From: Ficedula albicollis
Lineage: Eukaryota > Chordata > Aves > Passeriformes > Muscicapidae
Reading direction: 5' to 3'
DNA: 64,000 nt
Assembly: GCF_000247815.1 (NCBI RefSeq)
Contig: NC_021675.1
Location: 69,356,051 to 69,420,050 of the forward strand
In this document: piece by piece, positions 1 to 14,952 of the stretch
Layout: every line of letters begins with the position of its first letter
How positions within the stretch are numbered: the stretch's first letter is position 1
Notes under the pieces: generated by a model
What the model was told of the DNA's origin: nothing
Seen by the model: the letters and a program-made list of their open reading frames with translations, nothing else
Database searches by the model: none
Program-made: the position numbers and the translations under genes

Positions 1-1532
1 CAGCTCCTCAGGAGTGAGCACTCATGTCCTGCACCCCCTGCACATTGACAGTGAAGTCCTCTGCAGCCATCCCCAGAGGATTTCCCACTGGCAAGAGCAC
101 TTCCAAGCCAGGTGGATGCTGTGTGGGATGCCTGTCACCCATCAGGCTCATCCTAATAGCTGGCAAGTAATCCAAACACCAGCAAGGTGGGGGATTCATC
201 TCTGGGATTTCCTGGAATTTAAAGTGTTTGTCCTGTCAGCTTCATGTGATCACCCCTAATTCTTGAGCTGTCTGAGGCAGAGTCCTCATCCACACTCTTC
301 AGACTATCCATGAGTTTCTAAACTGCTCTTGTGTCCTCCCACAGCCATCTTTCACAGACAAGTATTAACCTGGCTAGTCCTCATGGGAATATAACTCCCT
401 GCTTCCACCATCCTCACTGCCCTTCTCCAGACCTTTCCCAGCTCCAACTCCTCTGGCACACAACACAAAGGCTGTTCTGATGCTTCGCCTGGGTTCTTAA
501 TTCCAGCATGAGATTTCCTGGTACCTCACCCATGCTGGAGACAGCTTCACCTGAGAGTGAAGCTGTCCAAGCAGGAAAGGCATGGAGAAAGGGACTGAGC
601 AGCAGGGAACGTGCCTTGGATGGGGATGGAGACACCTGAACCATCCTGGCTCCTGTCCCTGCACAGGAAAAGCCAGTGAGCACAGATTCATCCCTGTCAC
701 AGCTAAACAAGCCTCCAGCAAGATCTCTGGGACATAAGCTGGGATCTTGGAGGGTTCTGAAGTGCAGGAGAGGGCAGGAAAGCTTTAGGGCTATCCCAGG
801 GCGCTCAAGGACATGTCTGTGACCCCCAGGCCCTGTCCCACAAGGTGGGAGTTGTGGTGTGAGTTGATGGCAGTGGGAAGAGCTGGCCAAGAGGAGTGGA
901 AAAGCAGGAGAGGTCAGTTCCTGTGTTCTTCCTCAGGAAAGCCCCTCTGGATATCTGCTGGCTCTGTGCTGGGATATCTCATTGTGCCTTTTGCAGGCTC
1001 TGTGTCCCCTCCTCCAGGAAGGGTCACAGATGGCAGCACCAGGGCAGTAATTATGCAAGACAGGACTGACACCAACACCAGTCTTATATTAAAAACTTTT
1101 TGTGCCTTCTTTCAGGCTACTCTGACTCCTTCCCTCCTCTCTGCAAGTTTCCTTCCTCCCTTCTGCATGACTGGCTAAACCCTAACCTGTCCCTTACCCA
1201 GCCACCTCACCCTGTCTGTCCATCACACAGCATCTTCTTACCTTGTCTATCCCTTGCACAGCTGCAGCAGCCTCCATCCCAAACTGCAGCACACTCTGGG
1301 TCCTAAACTCCACCTGCAGCTTGTGGCCACCTAGCCCACTCTTTTATAACACCCAACCTCATTGGACAGGTAAGGCTGTTTGTACGCCTCAGCAATCAGT
1401 CCAGCTGTAATTTATTGGCAAAGATTGCCTTCTGCACTATCCTTTCAACCTATCTTCCCACCCACCAGAGCTCTGTCCTGTGAGGAGGACAGGGGCTGGC
1501 ACTGCCCATGGCAGTGCCATGGACAGACACTC
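1..1532. other. Intergenic or intronic stretch, no gene seen
   Basis: No repeat family, exon or RNA gene is recognised. The short open frames have no recognisable protein features and no supporting splice signals. The sequence is ordinary mixed-composition vertebrate DNA. Confidence 0.5.
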
Positions 1533-3374
<1,842 letters not shown>

Positions 3375-5254
3375 ACTGGTCAGCATGGACTGGTCACCCT
3401 GCACTTCTCCATGGTGCTGTAACTGGGACCAGCACAAGCACAGGGCTCTGCCCTCTCTCTCCCAGCAGGGCTGTGGGGACGGGCTTGTCCCCAAGCTGAC
3501 ATGGGCTGCATCTTCCATCTCCTTACCAGGTGTTTTCTGCTGCTCTTCCCTGCTCAGATCCCTTTTCCTCCCCACAGGGCTGAGCTGATAAAGCTGATTT
3601 GGAATCACTTATTGCTTAGCAACATTTATTATCCTTATTATCCCTGACAGGCTTACTCCGGCTGCCAGAGGGAACCAGAATGAAGCAAAGCCTCACCCAG
3701 CATTTTAAGTGAATTTTCACCTCTTGCTGCCCTCTGTGCATGCAGACATCACAAGGGCACACAGTGCTGCTTATCTTTGCCCTCCACCACTGTCCAAAGA
3801 CCTCTGCCAGGACAGGTATTGGCGTCTCCTGGGATGACAGAGGTTTCCAAAGGGATGCACCTTGTGAATGAGCTGAAGATCATCCACAAGGCAATGGCAG
3901 GAGGGATTGGTCACCTGCACTATGACAGAGAGCAAAACCCTCCTGAGATGTGCCAGCAGCCCCATGAAATGCTTCTTCTCTTTCTTGGAGTGGGCAAAGT
4001 CCTTTGCAGTCAGCAGGAATGGGATTCAGTTCACAGGTGAAAACCTCCCTACCTGGAATCTAGAGGCAGGACTCAGCTACCTAAATACCAGCATCCTTTC
4101 CCATCCATTGGGCTTTGGCCAAGAGAACTCTGGGATCCAGGATGCTGATCCAGCAGGTTTCTAAAAATGCCTCCAGCTCTCTTCCAAAACAATGAGCTTC
4201 GCCCACGAAGGAGAGGAACCACGATTGCTTTGTTCTCCAGCAGCTGCAGCAAACAAAAGCTGTGTCAGAGCCCATTCCAGCAAGGAGGCACAGAGGGGCA
4301 AACTGCCCAAGAAAATGCAAGGAATTTCCTGGCATGATCCAGCCCTCCTGGCATGATCCATGCTCACAAGCTGGAAATTCAAATCCCTGTGTTGTTAGCT
4401 AAGAAGGGATTTTAAATCACATGGAAGCAGCACTGGCAGCAGTGCTGTAAGGTGGTGATGCCTGGCAGAGGCAGGGATCAAAAGAAAATGCATTTACAAT
4501 GCAGGAGTGGCTTTCTGGGGGAATTTCCTTGGGATGAGCCAGGACAGTGGAAAAGCGAAGATACCTGGAGCTTGTTTTGCAGTAGAAAACAGAGCAAAAT
4601 TCTCAGTGCTGGGAGAAACATCAGTGTGGATGATTCCATCCCTATGTGGCAATTTACCTCTGAGAAGATCACAGCTTTCAGGAAGCCAGGAGTGTTGTAA
4701 TCCCTGTTTCATAACAAAAGGGAAAGCACAGAGACTCCAGGGACAAACAAAAGGAGGAGCACAGGTGAAACCTGATATTTTCTCCTTGACCTGGCCCTGA
4801 GGACAAGCTGTGTCCTCCTTGGGCTGAAAATCAAAGGATACAGGAAGGGTTTCTGGAGCTACATCCAGGAGTTCCTGGATGTGGCCACAAAACATGGAGA
4901 TGGGCCAAAATCGTCTCCTTCTGAGTAGAGCAGAAAACACAGGCAATGTGTAAAATCCCAAAATCCATAGCTTCATCCCTGGGGGAACCCAGGCAGCACA
5001 ACCTCCCCAGGACACGCAGGGGAGCTGAAAACCTCACCTGGCTTTGGAGCACACCAGCACTAGCACTCAGCATTAGGCTGAGCCTAATCTCAGCGTTCCT
5101 TTCTCTAGATCAGTTCGTGAAATGTGCAGCAGCCCAGTGAGGCAGCAATTGAGGCTGAAAGGAAACTGAGGCACAGCCAAGCTCTGCATCCCAAGGAGAG
5201 GATCCTGTGAAGTTCTTTGACCTCTGGTGCTCTAAGGCACCAACTCTGGAGCTC
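3375..5254. other. Stretch without recognised gene or repeat
   Basis: The sequence is non-repetitive within this window. I see no LTR, CR1 terminus, tandem repeat or protein-like frame. The overlapping open frames of up to 173 codons look like chance openings. Confidence 0.45.
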
Positions 5255-5850
5255 TACAGGCTCCTACTCCAGAGCTCCTGGCTCCTACTTCGTCGGGTTA
5301 TCTTAAATAAGCAAAGCAGCTGATAGTTAAAAAGGTTATTTATTACAAAGCACATCATTCTCAAAAGGCAGTGGCAAAAAGCAATGGCAAAGCAGCTAGG
5401 AAATGCAATAAGTAAATGGCTAGAAGCCCTGGCCAAAGCCACAATGGCTAAAAGCACCAACTCTCCCCAGTACATACTCTTATCTAGGACTTTTCCAACA
5501 AGCTAAGACACAAACTCAGACCACCACTCCTTAATCTATTAGAATTCTAGTTTCTTACCACACATACAGGTTATGTATAGAACTACACATACAATCTATC
5601 TTGTTCTGTCTAAAAAATGTCAGCAATATTCTTACTATAACTCTGTTATGTCTAAGCACTGTCTACAACTGTGGGCCTGGAGCCTCTGTTGAAGATATCA
5701 GTGTGTTTCAACCTTCACTAGAACTTGAGCTACTACTGTGGAATTCAGACCTTTTACTTACTAAAAGCATTAGAACCCACCCTAAAACTACTGACTTACT
5801 TCTACTTAAATGTCTACTTTATGTGTGAGTGGCTTAATATACTTCAATCC
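5255..5850 (-). mobile_element. AT-rich LTR-like element (group C)
   Basis: On the minus strand this ~600-bp AT-rich block has the layout of an LTR. A long U3-like part is followed by AATAAATAA (plus-strand tttatt at 5339-5344), and a short tail follows that. It contrasts sharply in composition with its GC-richer flanks. No second copy lies in the window, so the borders are approximate. An old DNA or LINE fragment is the alternative. Confidence 0.5.
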
Positions 5851-6964
5851 ATCCAAAGGCTTTAATTCACTCCCTGCACTCTGATTTCTCTCTGAAGAAT
5901 TCAGAGAGACCCCTGACTCAGACTCCAACAGGTCCCAGTGCCATGCCCTCCTCCTGAGCAGCTCCCTGGCAGATGAAGGCAGCACAGCCAGCAGTGGGCA
6001 GTTCCCAAAGAGCTGAGCTCTGGAGCTGCTTTGCCAAGCCCCCAGCCCGTGGCCGATGGCCCAGGTGAAAGGTTTCAGTGCTGGCCCTGCTCCTGCTGGA
6101 ACAGAACAAGGATGAGCAGCTTGGCTTTGCTTTGCAAACCAAGCCAAAGCCCTAACAGCAACCACAGGAGGAAACCAAGCAGCCTCCAGGATGTCCTCCC
6201 AACCACTTCTCCCCATTTTCCACAGCAAGAAACGGGATGAGGGCGTTGGGATGTGCCCTGATTACCCTGCTCTGGAAAATGCTTTGCTGTGCTGCTGTTT
6301 CCTGCCCACCTACAGCCACAGCCTCAGTGTTTGTGCCCTTGGCACAGCCCGAGGAGCTGGGGGAGCATTCAGAGGGCTCGAATGAGTAGCAGCCCTGTGT
6401 TTGGGCTGAATAGCAAAGGGAGCTTGTGTGGGTTCCCTTTTCAAAGCCAGCTGAGAAAAGGTTTTGTTGCAAATCCCAGGCCAGAAGCCCCGAAGAGCCT
6501 TGAATGCTGGTCTCTGTGCTTGTTTGTGCCTATTCCACTTCATTGTTTACTCTCTAGCTGCTCACAGGGCTGAAGCAGCTAGAGCTCTTGCAGAGAAGGC
6601 TCCTGTTGGTCCTGGCCAGGTGTGTCTTTCAGCTTGGAGACCCAAGGACCCAAACACCTTCCCCTGCAGGACATCGCTGCTGTGGGAATGGCCCCATGAT
6701 ACAGCTGCTGGCCCAGACCCTCCCCAGTCTTGGCAGAGTGCTGAGAGGGTCCTCTTGCACTCAAGGGTGTTTTTTTCCAGCCCAAACACAGGGAGGAAGA
6801 GAGGCAGAGTGTGGGTGGAGTTGTAGCCACTGGAGGTTTTCCCCTTGTCCAGGACCTCTGCCCTCAGGGCATCACATCATCCCACAGCTTCTGTGTCCTC
6901 TTCAATTCCCCCAAGCATCTCAGCAGCCACAGTGGGAGACAAACACTGACCTCAGTCTGACACC
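5851..6964. other. Stretch without recognised gene or repeat
   Basis: Mixed-composition sequence with several short overlapping open frames on both strands, none with recognisable domains. No tandem structure or repeat terminus was found. Confidence 0.4.
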
Positions 6965-7471
6965 TGTCAGGAAAATTAACCCACAAACACCAGAGGTTTA
7001 TGTCCAAAAAGGAGACAGGGGAGTTCTTTTTGCTTTACTGGAATAAAGGGAGAGGCCGTGGGGCATTCCCTTGGGATCTCTCAAATTTTTGGAGGATGCC
7101 ACCTCCCTTTTTATCCCAATTTCCCGGCAGCATTTCCCTCTCTCTTTCCCCACTGGCTGAGGTACTTGAGAGGCACAGACTTCCCAAACACCTGATACCT
7201 GAGATTCCCCTCCAATGTACAACCCTTCCTTTTAATTTTTAATTCTTATACAATTCATAGTTTTTCCCCATTGCTTCTTTCATCTTCCATATCCAACTTC
7301 ATTTACCAGCAAACTTACAGTTTGTTTGTAAAGGCAAATATCTTTTCCCATTCATCAATCAGTGGAATCCATCCCCTTGTTTCTTTTATCTCTCAGTGCT
7401 AACCTTATCTACCAGCAGACCCACAGCTTGTTTGTAAAGACAGATGTGACATTCCTCTTAAACCACATCAA
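6965..7471 (-). mobile_element. Avian ERV LTR, probably ERVL-like (group F)
   Basis: Read on the minus strand, the block starts TGATGTGG and ends CCTGACA, giving LTR-type TG...CA termini. It contains a TATA-like 'gggataaaaaggg' and ends with a U5-like tail including 'ctcctttttggacataaacc', a style I associate with avian ERVL LTRs. Inside is an imperfect direct repeat of about 100 bp around 'accagcarac..acagyttgtttgtaaag'. No internal retroviral genes are attached, so it is probably a solo LTR. The family name is not assigned. Confidence 0.6.
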
Positions 7472-7702
7472 CTCATCCTTGGACCCACTGTCATTTCCCA
7501 CAGATCACAGCTCTGCAGGCTGGATGGCTGAGCCTTGGAAGGAAAACACAACACATGGCCTGGAAACACTGTCATGCCATCAAATCTCATCTCGTTGGTG
7601 GACCAGCACCAGGGGAAGCCAAGGATGACATCCCCCAGTGTGTTCTGGTGCATCCATGGCCACCACTCAGTGGCACAAGGCACAAACAAAACGGGGACAA
7701 CC
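7472..7702. other. Spacer between LTR F and LTR A2
   Basis: About 230 bp of non-repetitive sequence. It could belong to the ERV that supplied LTR F, but no purine-rich tract or primer-binding site is evident at the junction. Confidence 0.3.
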
Positions 7703-7707
7703 CTCAG

Positions 7708-8694
<987 letters not shown>

Positions 8695-8719
8695 CTCAGC
8701 CATGCTCAGCCTTCTGCAG

Positions 8720-9063
8720 CCTTGAGGTTCAGGGGTGGCCTCCTGGCTTGGAGCTCTCTGGTGACCAGTGGCAGGACCCAAGGAACAGCTGGAGATGTGT
8801 CAGGGAAAGGTTGGGGGGGAGTCAAGAAAAGGTTCCCCATCCAGAGTAGGGTTGGACACTGATTAAGCTCCCCAGGAATGGACACAGCTTCAAGCCTGAC
8901 AGAGTTAAAAAGCATTTGGACAATGCTCCCAGGCACAGGGTGGGATTGCTGGGATTCACCTGTGCAGGGCCAGGAGCTGCACTCAATGATCCTTGTGGGC
9001 CCCTTCCAGCTCAGGAAATTCCATGATCCCACAGTTCCAGTCATGGTCCTCGTGGAGAATGTG
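8720..9063 (+). mobile_element. CR1 LINE 3' fragment
   Basis: Reads in the sense direction through recognisable CR1 3' landmarks: 'tcagggaaaggttggg', 'agaaaaggttccccatccagag', 'aagcatttggacaatgctc' and 'ccccttccagctcaggaa', ending near 'attccatgatccca'. It is 5'-truncated as usual for CR1 and carries many substitutions. Confidence 0.8.
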
Positions 9064-9179
9064 TGATTTTGGCTGAGCCTCTCTGCTCCCATTCTTGGCT
9101 CATGTGCTCCACACCATCCTTTCCTCCTGTCAGCCAGAAACCACCTGGGAGAGTACCTTCATTTCTGCAGTAAAGCTCA

Positions 9180-9620
9180 TCAGGTGCTTAGAAACACAGA
9201 TAACAACTTATCCCAGCTAAGCTCCAAAGAAGGGCGCCCCAGGAAGGTTTTGGTGATGCTGATTGATGGTCTCATCTTGATTTACTGAAGGAGAAGCATA
9301 AAGGAAGGAAGGGGGTGGAGTGGAAGAGGATAAGGATAAATATTACTTTATGAGTATTAATATTTAGTAGTCAGAGCCTCAGTCCCTGAATAGTCTTTGA
9401 ATTTAGATATGAAGTTCTTGAAAGAGCTTGGAGGGATTTTTGTGCCTCATATTCTCATAGGTGTCAATTAATTAGATGAGCCAGCCTGAGGTGAAGCAGG
9501 ATAACCAAAACCAGTCAGTCTGAAGAAAAATAATTATTCATGAATAATTCAGAAGGAACACAGAAACCCTAATTAAGGCCAGACCTCACAGAGGGAAATG
9601 TGGATCTAAGGTTTGGGGGT
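9180..9620. promoter_or_regulatory. AT-rich conserved-element-like region with homeodomain-type sites
   Basis: This stretch is AT-rich and free of recognised repeats. It contains several TAAT/ATTA cores ('caattaattag' near 9467-9477, 'aataattattcatgaat' near 9529-9545, 'ctaattaagg' near 9569). Such composition is common in vertebrate developmental enhancers. Conservation cannot be tested from one sequence, so this is only a candidate. Confidence 0.3.
9532..9549. promoter_or_regulatory. 18-bp perfect palindrome with paired homeodomain cores
   Basis: AATTATTCATGAATAATT is its own reverse complement. Each half holds an ATTA/TAAT homeodomain core around a central ATTCATGAAT. It could bind a homeodomain or POU dimer, or be chance in AT-rich DNA. 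Confidence 0.35.
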
Positions 9621-10639
9621 TTTTTCCCCCACTGAATTTGAAGTTTGAGTTCAACTTTGGAGGTGCAAAGACGTGAGTTGTGGCTGCTGGGCATCCTCCC
9701 TGTGTTTGTCACCCCTGTGAGGCTGTCACTGCAGCAGATGTCTGCAGGGACATCATCCTTCCTGGAAACCCGAGCTCAGCCAGGCCAGGCTCCAGCCAGG
9801 GAACATCCTGGCCCTGGCTGACATCAGGGTAACCCTGTCCCCTTGCAGGGAATGACCCCACGGTGCTCCTGGCTCTGGAATTCTCCCTGGAGAGGGCTCA
9901 GTGCCTGCAGACAGGAGCTCCCTGCACTGCCTCACATCACACACCCCACTGAGCCATAACCCCCCGAGAAGGACATGGAGAGGATGCTCCTGCCCTTAGA
10001 CCCTTGGCATTTTGTCCCCTGCTGAGCCACGAGTGACACCTGCACACCCAGGTGTGCCCCCAAGGCATTTCTCTGCAGCACAAGCAGCTCCTGCCCTCAC
10101 TGCAGACCACTCTTCCAGCTGGAGGCACCAGAAAAGCTCTTCCACCCTCTCCAGCGAAAGTCTGGTATTATCCTGAGGGATTTCCCTGGCTGGGATGAGC
10201 TCAAGCTCTCCCAGGTCTCTCTGGAGCTCCCTGGGGAAGCACAGATGTTTCAGACACCAGGGATGAGCCCCACCAGGCTCCCAGACCATCCCTTCCCTGG
10301 TGGGGCTGGTTTCCTCTCCTCAGGATTCCGAGCATTCACCTTTTTCCAGGGAAAAACAAGCTTGGCACCGCCACGGGAGGCTCAGCAACCTCCTGGATGA
10401 AGCCCAGACTGGGGAAGCTTTCGCAGTCACCTGGAGAGGTCCCCTTCCCATCCATCCTAAAACGTCGATTTGCAATGATAGCCAGAGACAAGCAGCAAAA
10501 GAGCCGTCCTGACAGAGAGGGAGAGGATGGATGCTCCTGCCTCCCTTTCCCCTCTCCATCTTCCTACTCAGTGCCTTAAGCAAGCAGGAGAAGGGGGGAG
10601 GGAAGCAGATCTCCACCCCAGGCTCCTGCGTTCTCACCC
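9621..10639. other. Stretch without recognised gene or repeat
   Basis: GC-moderate sequence without LTR, CR1 or tandem repeat. The short open frames have no recognisable motifs. Confidence 0.4.
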
Positions 10640-11060
10640 ATCAGAAAGCAATTTTCCATGATTACAGAGTTTGCTATTCTGGGCTGCAGCTGAAGGTTTA
10701 TTAGTTAAGAGCACACCAGTAACTCTGGATTGTGCCTGCATTAGGAGAAGCACTCAAAGCTCATCATGTTCTGAATGAGACACTTCAGGAAACATCCACA
10801 GCAGTTCCAGCCTTTGATGGATCTGTGCCTGTGGCACGACTTAATGAGCTCGTAGTGGGAACGAGGAGAGGAGAGGGAGAGGAGAGGGGAAAGAGGGTGA
10901 TGCAGCTCCCAGCAAATCACACTCCTCTTCCCTGGGCCGGTGCATGAGATATCGATCAGCTCTCAATATTTAAAGCCCAAAAAGGGCGTCGAGTTTAAGC
11001 AGAAGTTCTCCCTGAAAGTGCAGAATTTGCGAAAGTTGTGTGGGAAATACAGGGCAGGCA
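10640..11060. other. Conserved-element-like unique sequence
   Basis: Non-repetitive sequence with balanced composition and retained CpGs outside an island (for example 'gatatcgatcagc' and 'gggcgtcgag' near 10950-10995). A short GGAGA-rich tract lies at 10862-10895. It may be regulatory or an untranslated exon. No coding frame is convincing. Confidence 0.25.
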
Positions 11061-11329
11061 GAGATTTCCATCAGCCTCCACAGCCAAGAAAATTCCAGGC
11101 TGGGAACCTCTTTGCCAAACCTCAGGGAGGTGGGGCAGCTGGGGGACATCACAGGACAGGGTGTGACACCCCATCCAGGGACCCCTGAGCATCTCCAGCA
11201 GGCAAATCCTCCCAAGAACTGCCATCCTCTGCACCGGGAGATGGAGCAGCTCTCGTTCCACAGCCACCAGGAATCATGGCAAGCAAAGGCAAGGACAGAT
11301 TTGAACCCAAGCCCTAAAGTACCCAAAGC

Positions 11330-11700
11330 CCCTTGGCCAAATGGTCATTCATTTAAGAACCTAAGCTTTAATGGGCTATCAATTATTGATGTGTTATAAA
11401 GTTACCAAGATCACTCTGATTTACAGCAGGGGGCTGATTTTATTTTTTTTTCCCTGAATGGATAAACATTCTTCTAAATCGTGGACCCAGCCTTCTACTC
11501 CCTAATTTAAAATAAGTGATTATTAAATAAAAATAAAAACCACAATAGAAATAAAATCAAAGCAAGCTTCAGTGACACGAAAAATTCTGCCAAAATTTGC
11601 TTCCTGAGGGGATAATCTGAAAAGATTTTATGTGAAAACACAACATAATATCTTTAACTTAAATGCTTTTTCAAATGAAGTAGAAAAAAAAATTCACTCT
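11330..11700. other. AT-rich island, possible conserved noncoding element
   Basis: About 370 bp with strongly raised AT content, including 'ctatcaattattgatg' and a run of AAATAAAAATAAAAA, between GC-richer flanks. No repeat family is recognised. It could be a conserved enhancer or an old degenerate repeat. Confidence 0.3.
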
Positions 11701-13058
11701 AGAGGAGTTTAGGTAGCCCTGCCTTGCAGCAGAGACAAAATGCCATTTTCTGGGAAAGCCAGGCAGTCTGGAGCAGTGGGTTGATCCAAGGCTGCCCTTC
11801 AGGAGGAGCCTTGGGACGGGGTTATTCACCCAGCAGGGGCTGTGCTGACGCAGTTCGTGTTCCCGTGAGCTCAGCCCAGCATCCGCTGCCTCCCGGCAGC
11901 TCCAGCCCCATCCTGCACCCCCCTCCTCCTCCTCCCAGGCTGGTTTGAGAGGACACAAGGTCATTTTCCCGGTCACCACGGGTGTGCAGGGTTTGCAGAC
12001 CAGCTCCTGCCCAGCCCCTGAAGTGCTCTCAGTGAAACCAGAGCATCTGCTGAGCATCAGTTTTGCAGCATCCACCGGCCGAGCAGCTCCCTCTGCTGCT
12101 GCTGCTGCTTCCAGCCTGACCCAAACTGCCTTTTCAGCGATGGGACGGGTTTTGGACAGAGCACAGATGGGGTGAGCAAAATGCTCAGTGGCTCCTGAAA
12201 CATCTGGAGATGTCCCAGGTCCTGGAGAAGACCCACCACAGCTGGAGTTCAGCAGATCCCAGGACACCTCCACAGACTGGAGTCCACGGACTCCAGACCA
12301 ACTCCAAGTTTTTTGATTTATTTTCCATCCTTTGGGGGTATTTTTAGAGAAAAAACAAAGTCAGGCTTACCCAAGACCAAACAAAAGTCTTCAGTGCATC
12401 ACTGAGTGCAGGAAGATCCTCTGGCATCTCCTCAGTGTCTCTGTTCACATCCCTCACTGGGACCATTCCCAGACCAGATGAGCAGAAATCCTGGGGATAC
12501 CAAAGGAGCCTTTTCCTGGTTTGTTTTGGAGGTGCTGCATTAACCACTGCACACTCTGCCTTCAGACTCAGTTGGGGTGTAAATCTCCAAGGCATCTCCT
12601 GAACCATTTTATCAGCCTGGCATTTGCATTCCTGGCCCTGGGAGACTGGGGGATGCCAGGCACCTTCTGAGCTGGCAAAGACAGGGACTGGCAGTGCAAA
12701 GGTGAGAAAAATGAGCTGCTGGCTTAGTGTCCACCCCAGGAGGAGCTACCATTGTCCTAGTGGTGACAATCCTCCAGCCACTTGTCCCCAAGGAAACCCC
12801 AGCGATGTGCTTGGCAGGGTGTGTGACACAGCAGGAGGCTGGGGATCAGAGGGGTGACAGCCTCCCCCTCCAAATCACACCTGGAGAAACTGAGGCACAA
12901 GGAGGAATGGATCAGTGGTAAATTAAAAATGTGTCCCCCGGGCTCTGCCATGAGGATGGAGCTGCAGAGAGGCACAGCTGGTTCAAATTGTTTAACGGGG
13001 GGTGAGGTGATGCCACGAGGGTCCAGCTGAAGGCAGGGGACATGCAGGCTGTCACCCA
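11701..13058. other. Stretch without recognised gene or repeat
   Basis: Unique sequence with only a short CTG run near 12090-12107. The 200-codon minus-strand frame at 11671-12273 has no recognisable domain and ends in low-complexity sequence. Confidence 0.4.
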
Positions 13059-13130
13059 GTCACCCCTCAGTTCCTCCTCAGACACTGGCAATTATTCCAG
13101 CAGCTTCCTGGCAGCCCTGAGGATGGAGCA
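13059..13130. repeat. Single monomer related to the 51-bp minisatellite downstream
   Basis: 'cacccctcagttcctcctca', then 'ggcaattattccagcagctt', then 'cctggcagccctgaggatgg' repeat the order of elements in the 13363-14318 array and its right flank. Divergence is higher than among array units, so this looks like an unexpanded ancestral or paralogous copy. Confidence 0.75.
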
Positions 13131-13362
13131 AGGGAGCTGGACTCAGGGGGTCAGTAAAAGTAACCCTGATAAAAATACCACAGACCTTACTGATTCATTT
13201 GCATAAAGGTTTGGTGGGTTTTTTTAATACAGCCTGAGATTGGCCAGATCCTCATTACATCTTTTACTACAAGTTTGTAGCTGAGCACTGGGGCTGCAGA
13301 TGCAGCAGTGGGAGGTGGGATCTGAGCTCCCCCAGCTCCAAACCTCGCTCCACGGGTTTGCA

Positions 13363-14318
13363 TTGGTCACACCTGCACCCCTCAATTCTTCCTCAGGGAC
13401 TGGCAATGATTCCAGCAGCTTTGGTCGCACCTGCACCCCTCAATTCTTCCTTAGCAATGATTCCAGCAGCTTTGGTCGCACCTGCACCCCTCAATTCTTC
13501 CTTAGCAATGATTCCAGCAGCTTTGGTCGCACCTGCACCCCTCAATTCTTCCTTAGCAATGATTCCAGCAGCTTTGGTCGCACCTGCACCCCTCAATTCT
13601 TCCTTAGCAATGATTCCAGCAGCTTTGGTCGCACCTGCACCCCTCAATTCTTCCTTAGCAATGATTCCAGCAGCTTTGGTCGCACCTGCACCCCTCAATT
13701 CTTCCTTAGCAATGATTCCAGCAGCTTTGGTCGCACCTGCACCCCTCAATTCTTCCTTAGCAATGATTCCAGCAGCTTTGGTCACACCTGCACCCCTCAA
13801 TTCTTCCTTAGCAATGATTCCAGCAGCTTTGGTCGCACCTGCACCCCTCAATTCTTCCTTAGCAATGATTCCAGCAGCTTTGGTCGCACCTGCACCCCTC
13901 AATTCTTCCTTAGCAATGATTCCAGCAGCTTTGGTCGCACCTGCACCCCTCAATTCTTCCTTAGCAATGATTCCAGCAGCTTTGGTCGCACCTGCACCCC
14001 TCAATTCTTCCTTAGCAATGATTCCAGCAGCTTTGGTCGCACCTGCACCCCTCAATTCTTCCCCTGCACCCCTCCACCCCTCAATTCTTCCTTAGCAATG
14101 ATTCCAGCAGCTTTGGTCGCACCTGCACCCCTCAATTCTTCCTTAGCAATGATTCCAGCAGCTTTGGTCGCACCTGCACCCCTCAATTCTTCCTTAGCAA
14201 TGATTCCAGCAGCTTTGGTCGCACCTGCACCCCTCAATTCTTCCTTAGCAATGATTCCAGCAGCTTTGGTCGCACCTGCACCCCTCAATTCTTCCTTAGC
14301 AATGATTCCAGCAGCTTC
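13363..14318. repeat. 51-bp minisatellite, about 18 near-identical units
   Basis: The unit begins CAATGATTCCAGCAGCTTTG and ends TTCTTCCTTAG, repeating every 51 bases from 13404. Seventeen intervals are regular. One irregular 29-bp step near 14061-14089 repeats part of the unit. Apart from one G-to-A change near 13784, units look identical, which points to recent expansion or homogenisation. Because 51 is divisible by three, open frames run through the array on both strands (17-residue repeats). These are a consequence of period length and not evidence of a protein. Confidence 0.95.
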
Positions 14319-14428
14319 CTGGCAGCCCTGAGGATGGGACCAGGGACATGGGGGAGCCATCACCCAACAGCTGCTGGATGTGCCCATGTATCACAGCTTA
14401 ATCTTCTTTTTCCAGGGTCAGGATTAAA

Positions 14429-14952
14429 TGCACAAGAGGGAATTCCTTGTTCAGACTGAGATGTTTATTAGTTCTTGTCTATACTGAAGTCTCAAACCCT
14501 GAGTTCTACAGCACTTCAAGCTAACAAACTAAAAGTGGAGCCTCGTCTCTCTCTCTACAGGGCCTTTTAATGGTAAACTGCCCAATTAAGAAATGCCACT
14601 AAATTATTTTTACTTTTAACCCAATAACTAACCACCTGTGGCTCACAATGCAGACTTTTCTACCCAATCACAAAACATCACCTAGACCCATGAGGAAGAA
14701 GGTGAAGAAGAAGGGCAAACCTCTGCCCTAAAACCTCCATTTTGCTTTATATATATTACTAAAACCTTAAACTCTAAGTTTTCTACCATGTGACATCACA
14801 CACTTCTATTCAAATTACACACCCCTAATCCCAGTTCCATCATTCAATTTTGGAAGCTTCTCCACAGCCTCAGGTCAAATGCAGTGTTCTCCTAGGGGTC
14901 AGTACCTGTCAGCACAGAAATCCTAAAATTCTCAGTGACCAGAATTCCAACA
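14429..14952 (-). mobile_element. ERV LTR, group B copy B1
   Basis: On the minus strand it starts TGTTGGAATTCTGG and ends CTCTTGTGCA, with an AATAAA signal (plus-strand tttatt at 14464-14469). It aligns along its whole length with B2 at 23616-24151, sharing blocks such as 'caaacacctgtg' (here 'taaccacctgtggc'), 'gtgacatcacacacttctat' and 'gcagtgttctcc'. The two copies differ at many sites and by small indels, so the family is older than group A. No target-site duplication is evident. Confidence 0.75.

Noticed and set aside
11671..12273. 200-codon minus-strand frame
   Set aside because: Translation lacks recognisable motifs and ends in low-complexity hydrophobic sequence from an A/T-rich stretch.
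13404..14318. CRISPR-like regular repeats
   Set aside because: Units follow each other without unique spacers, in a bird genome; it is a minisatellite.
13300..14331. 343-codon frame with 17-residue repeats resembling a repetitive protein
   Set aside because: The 51-bp period keeps frames open on both strands. No signal peptide, flanking exon or frame preference supports coding.
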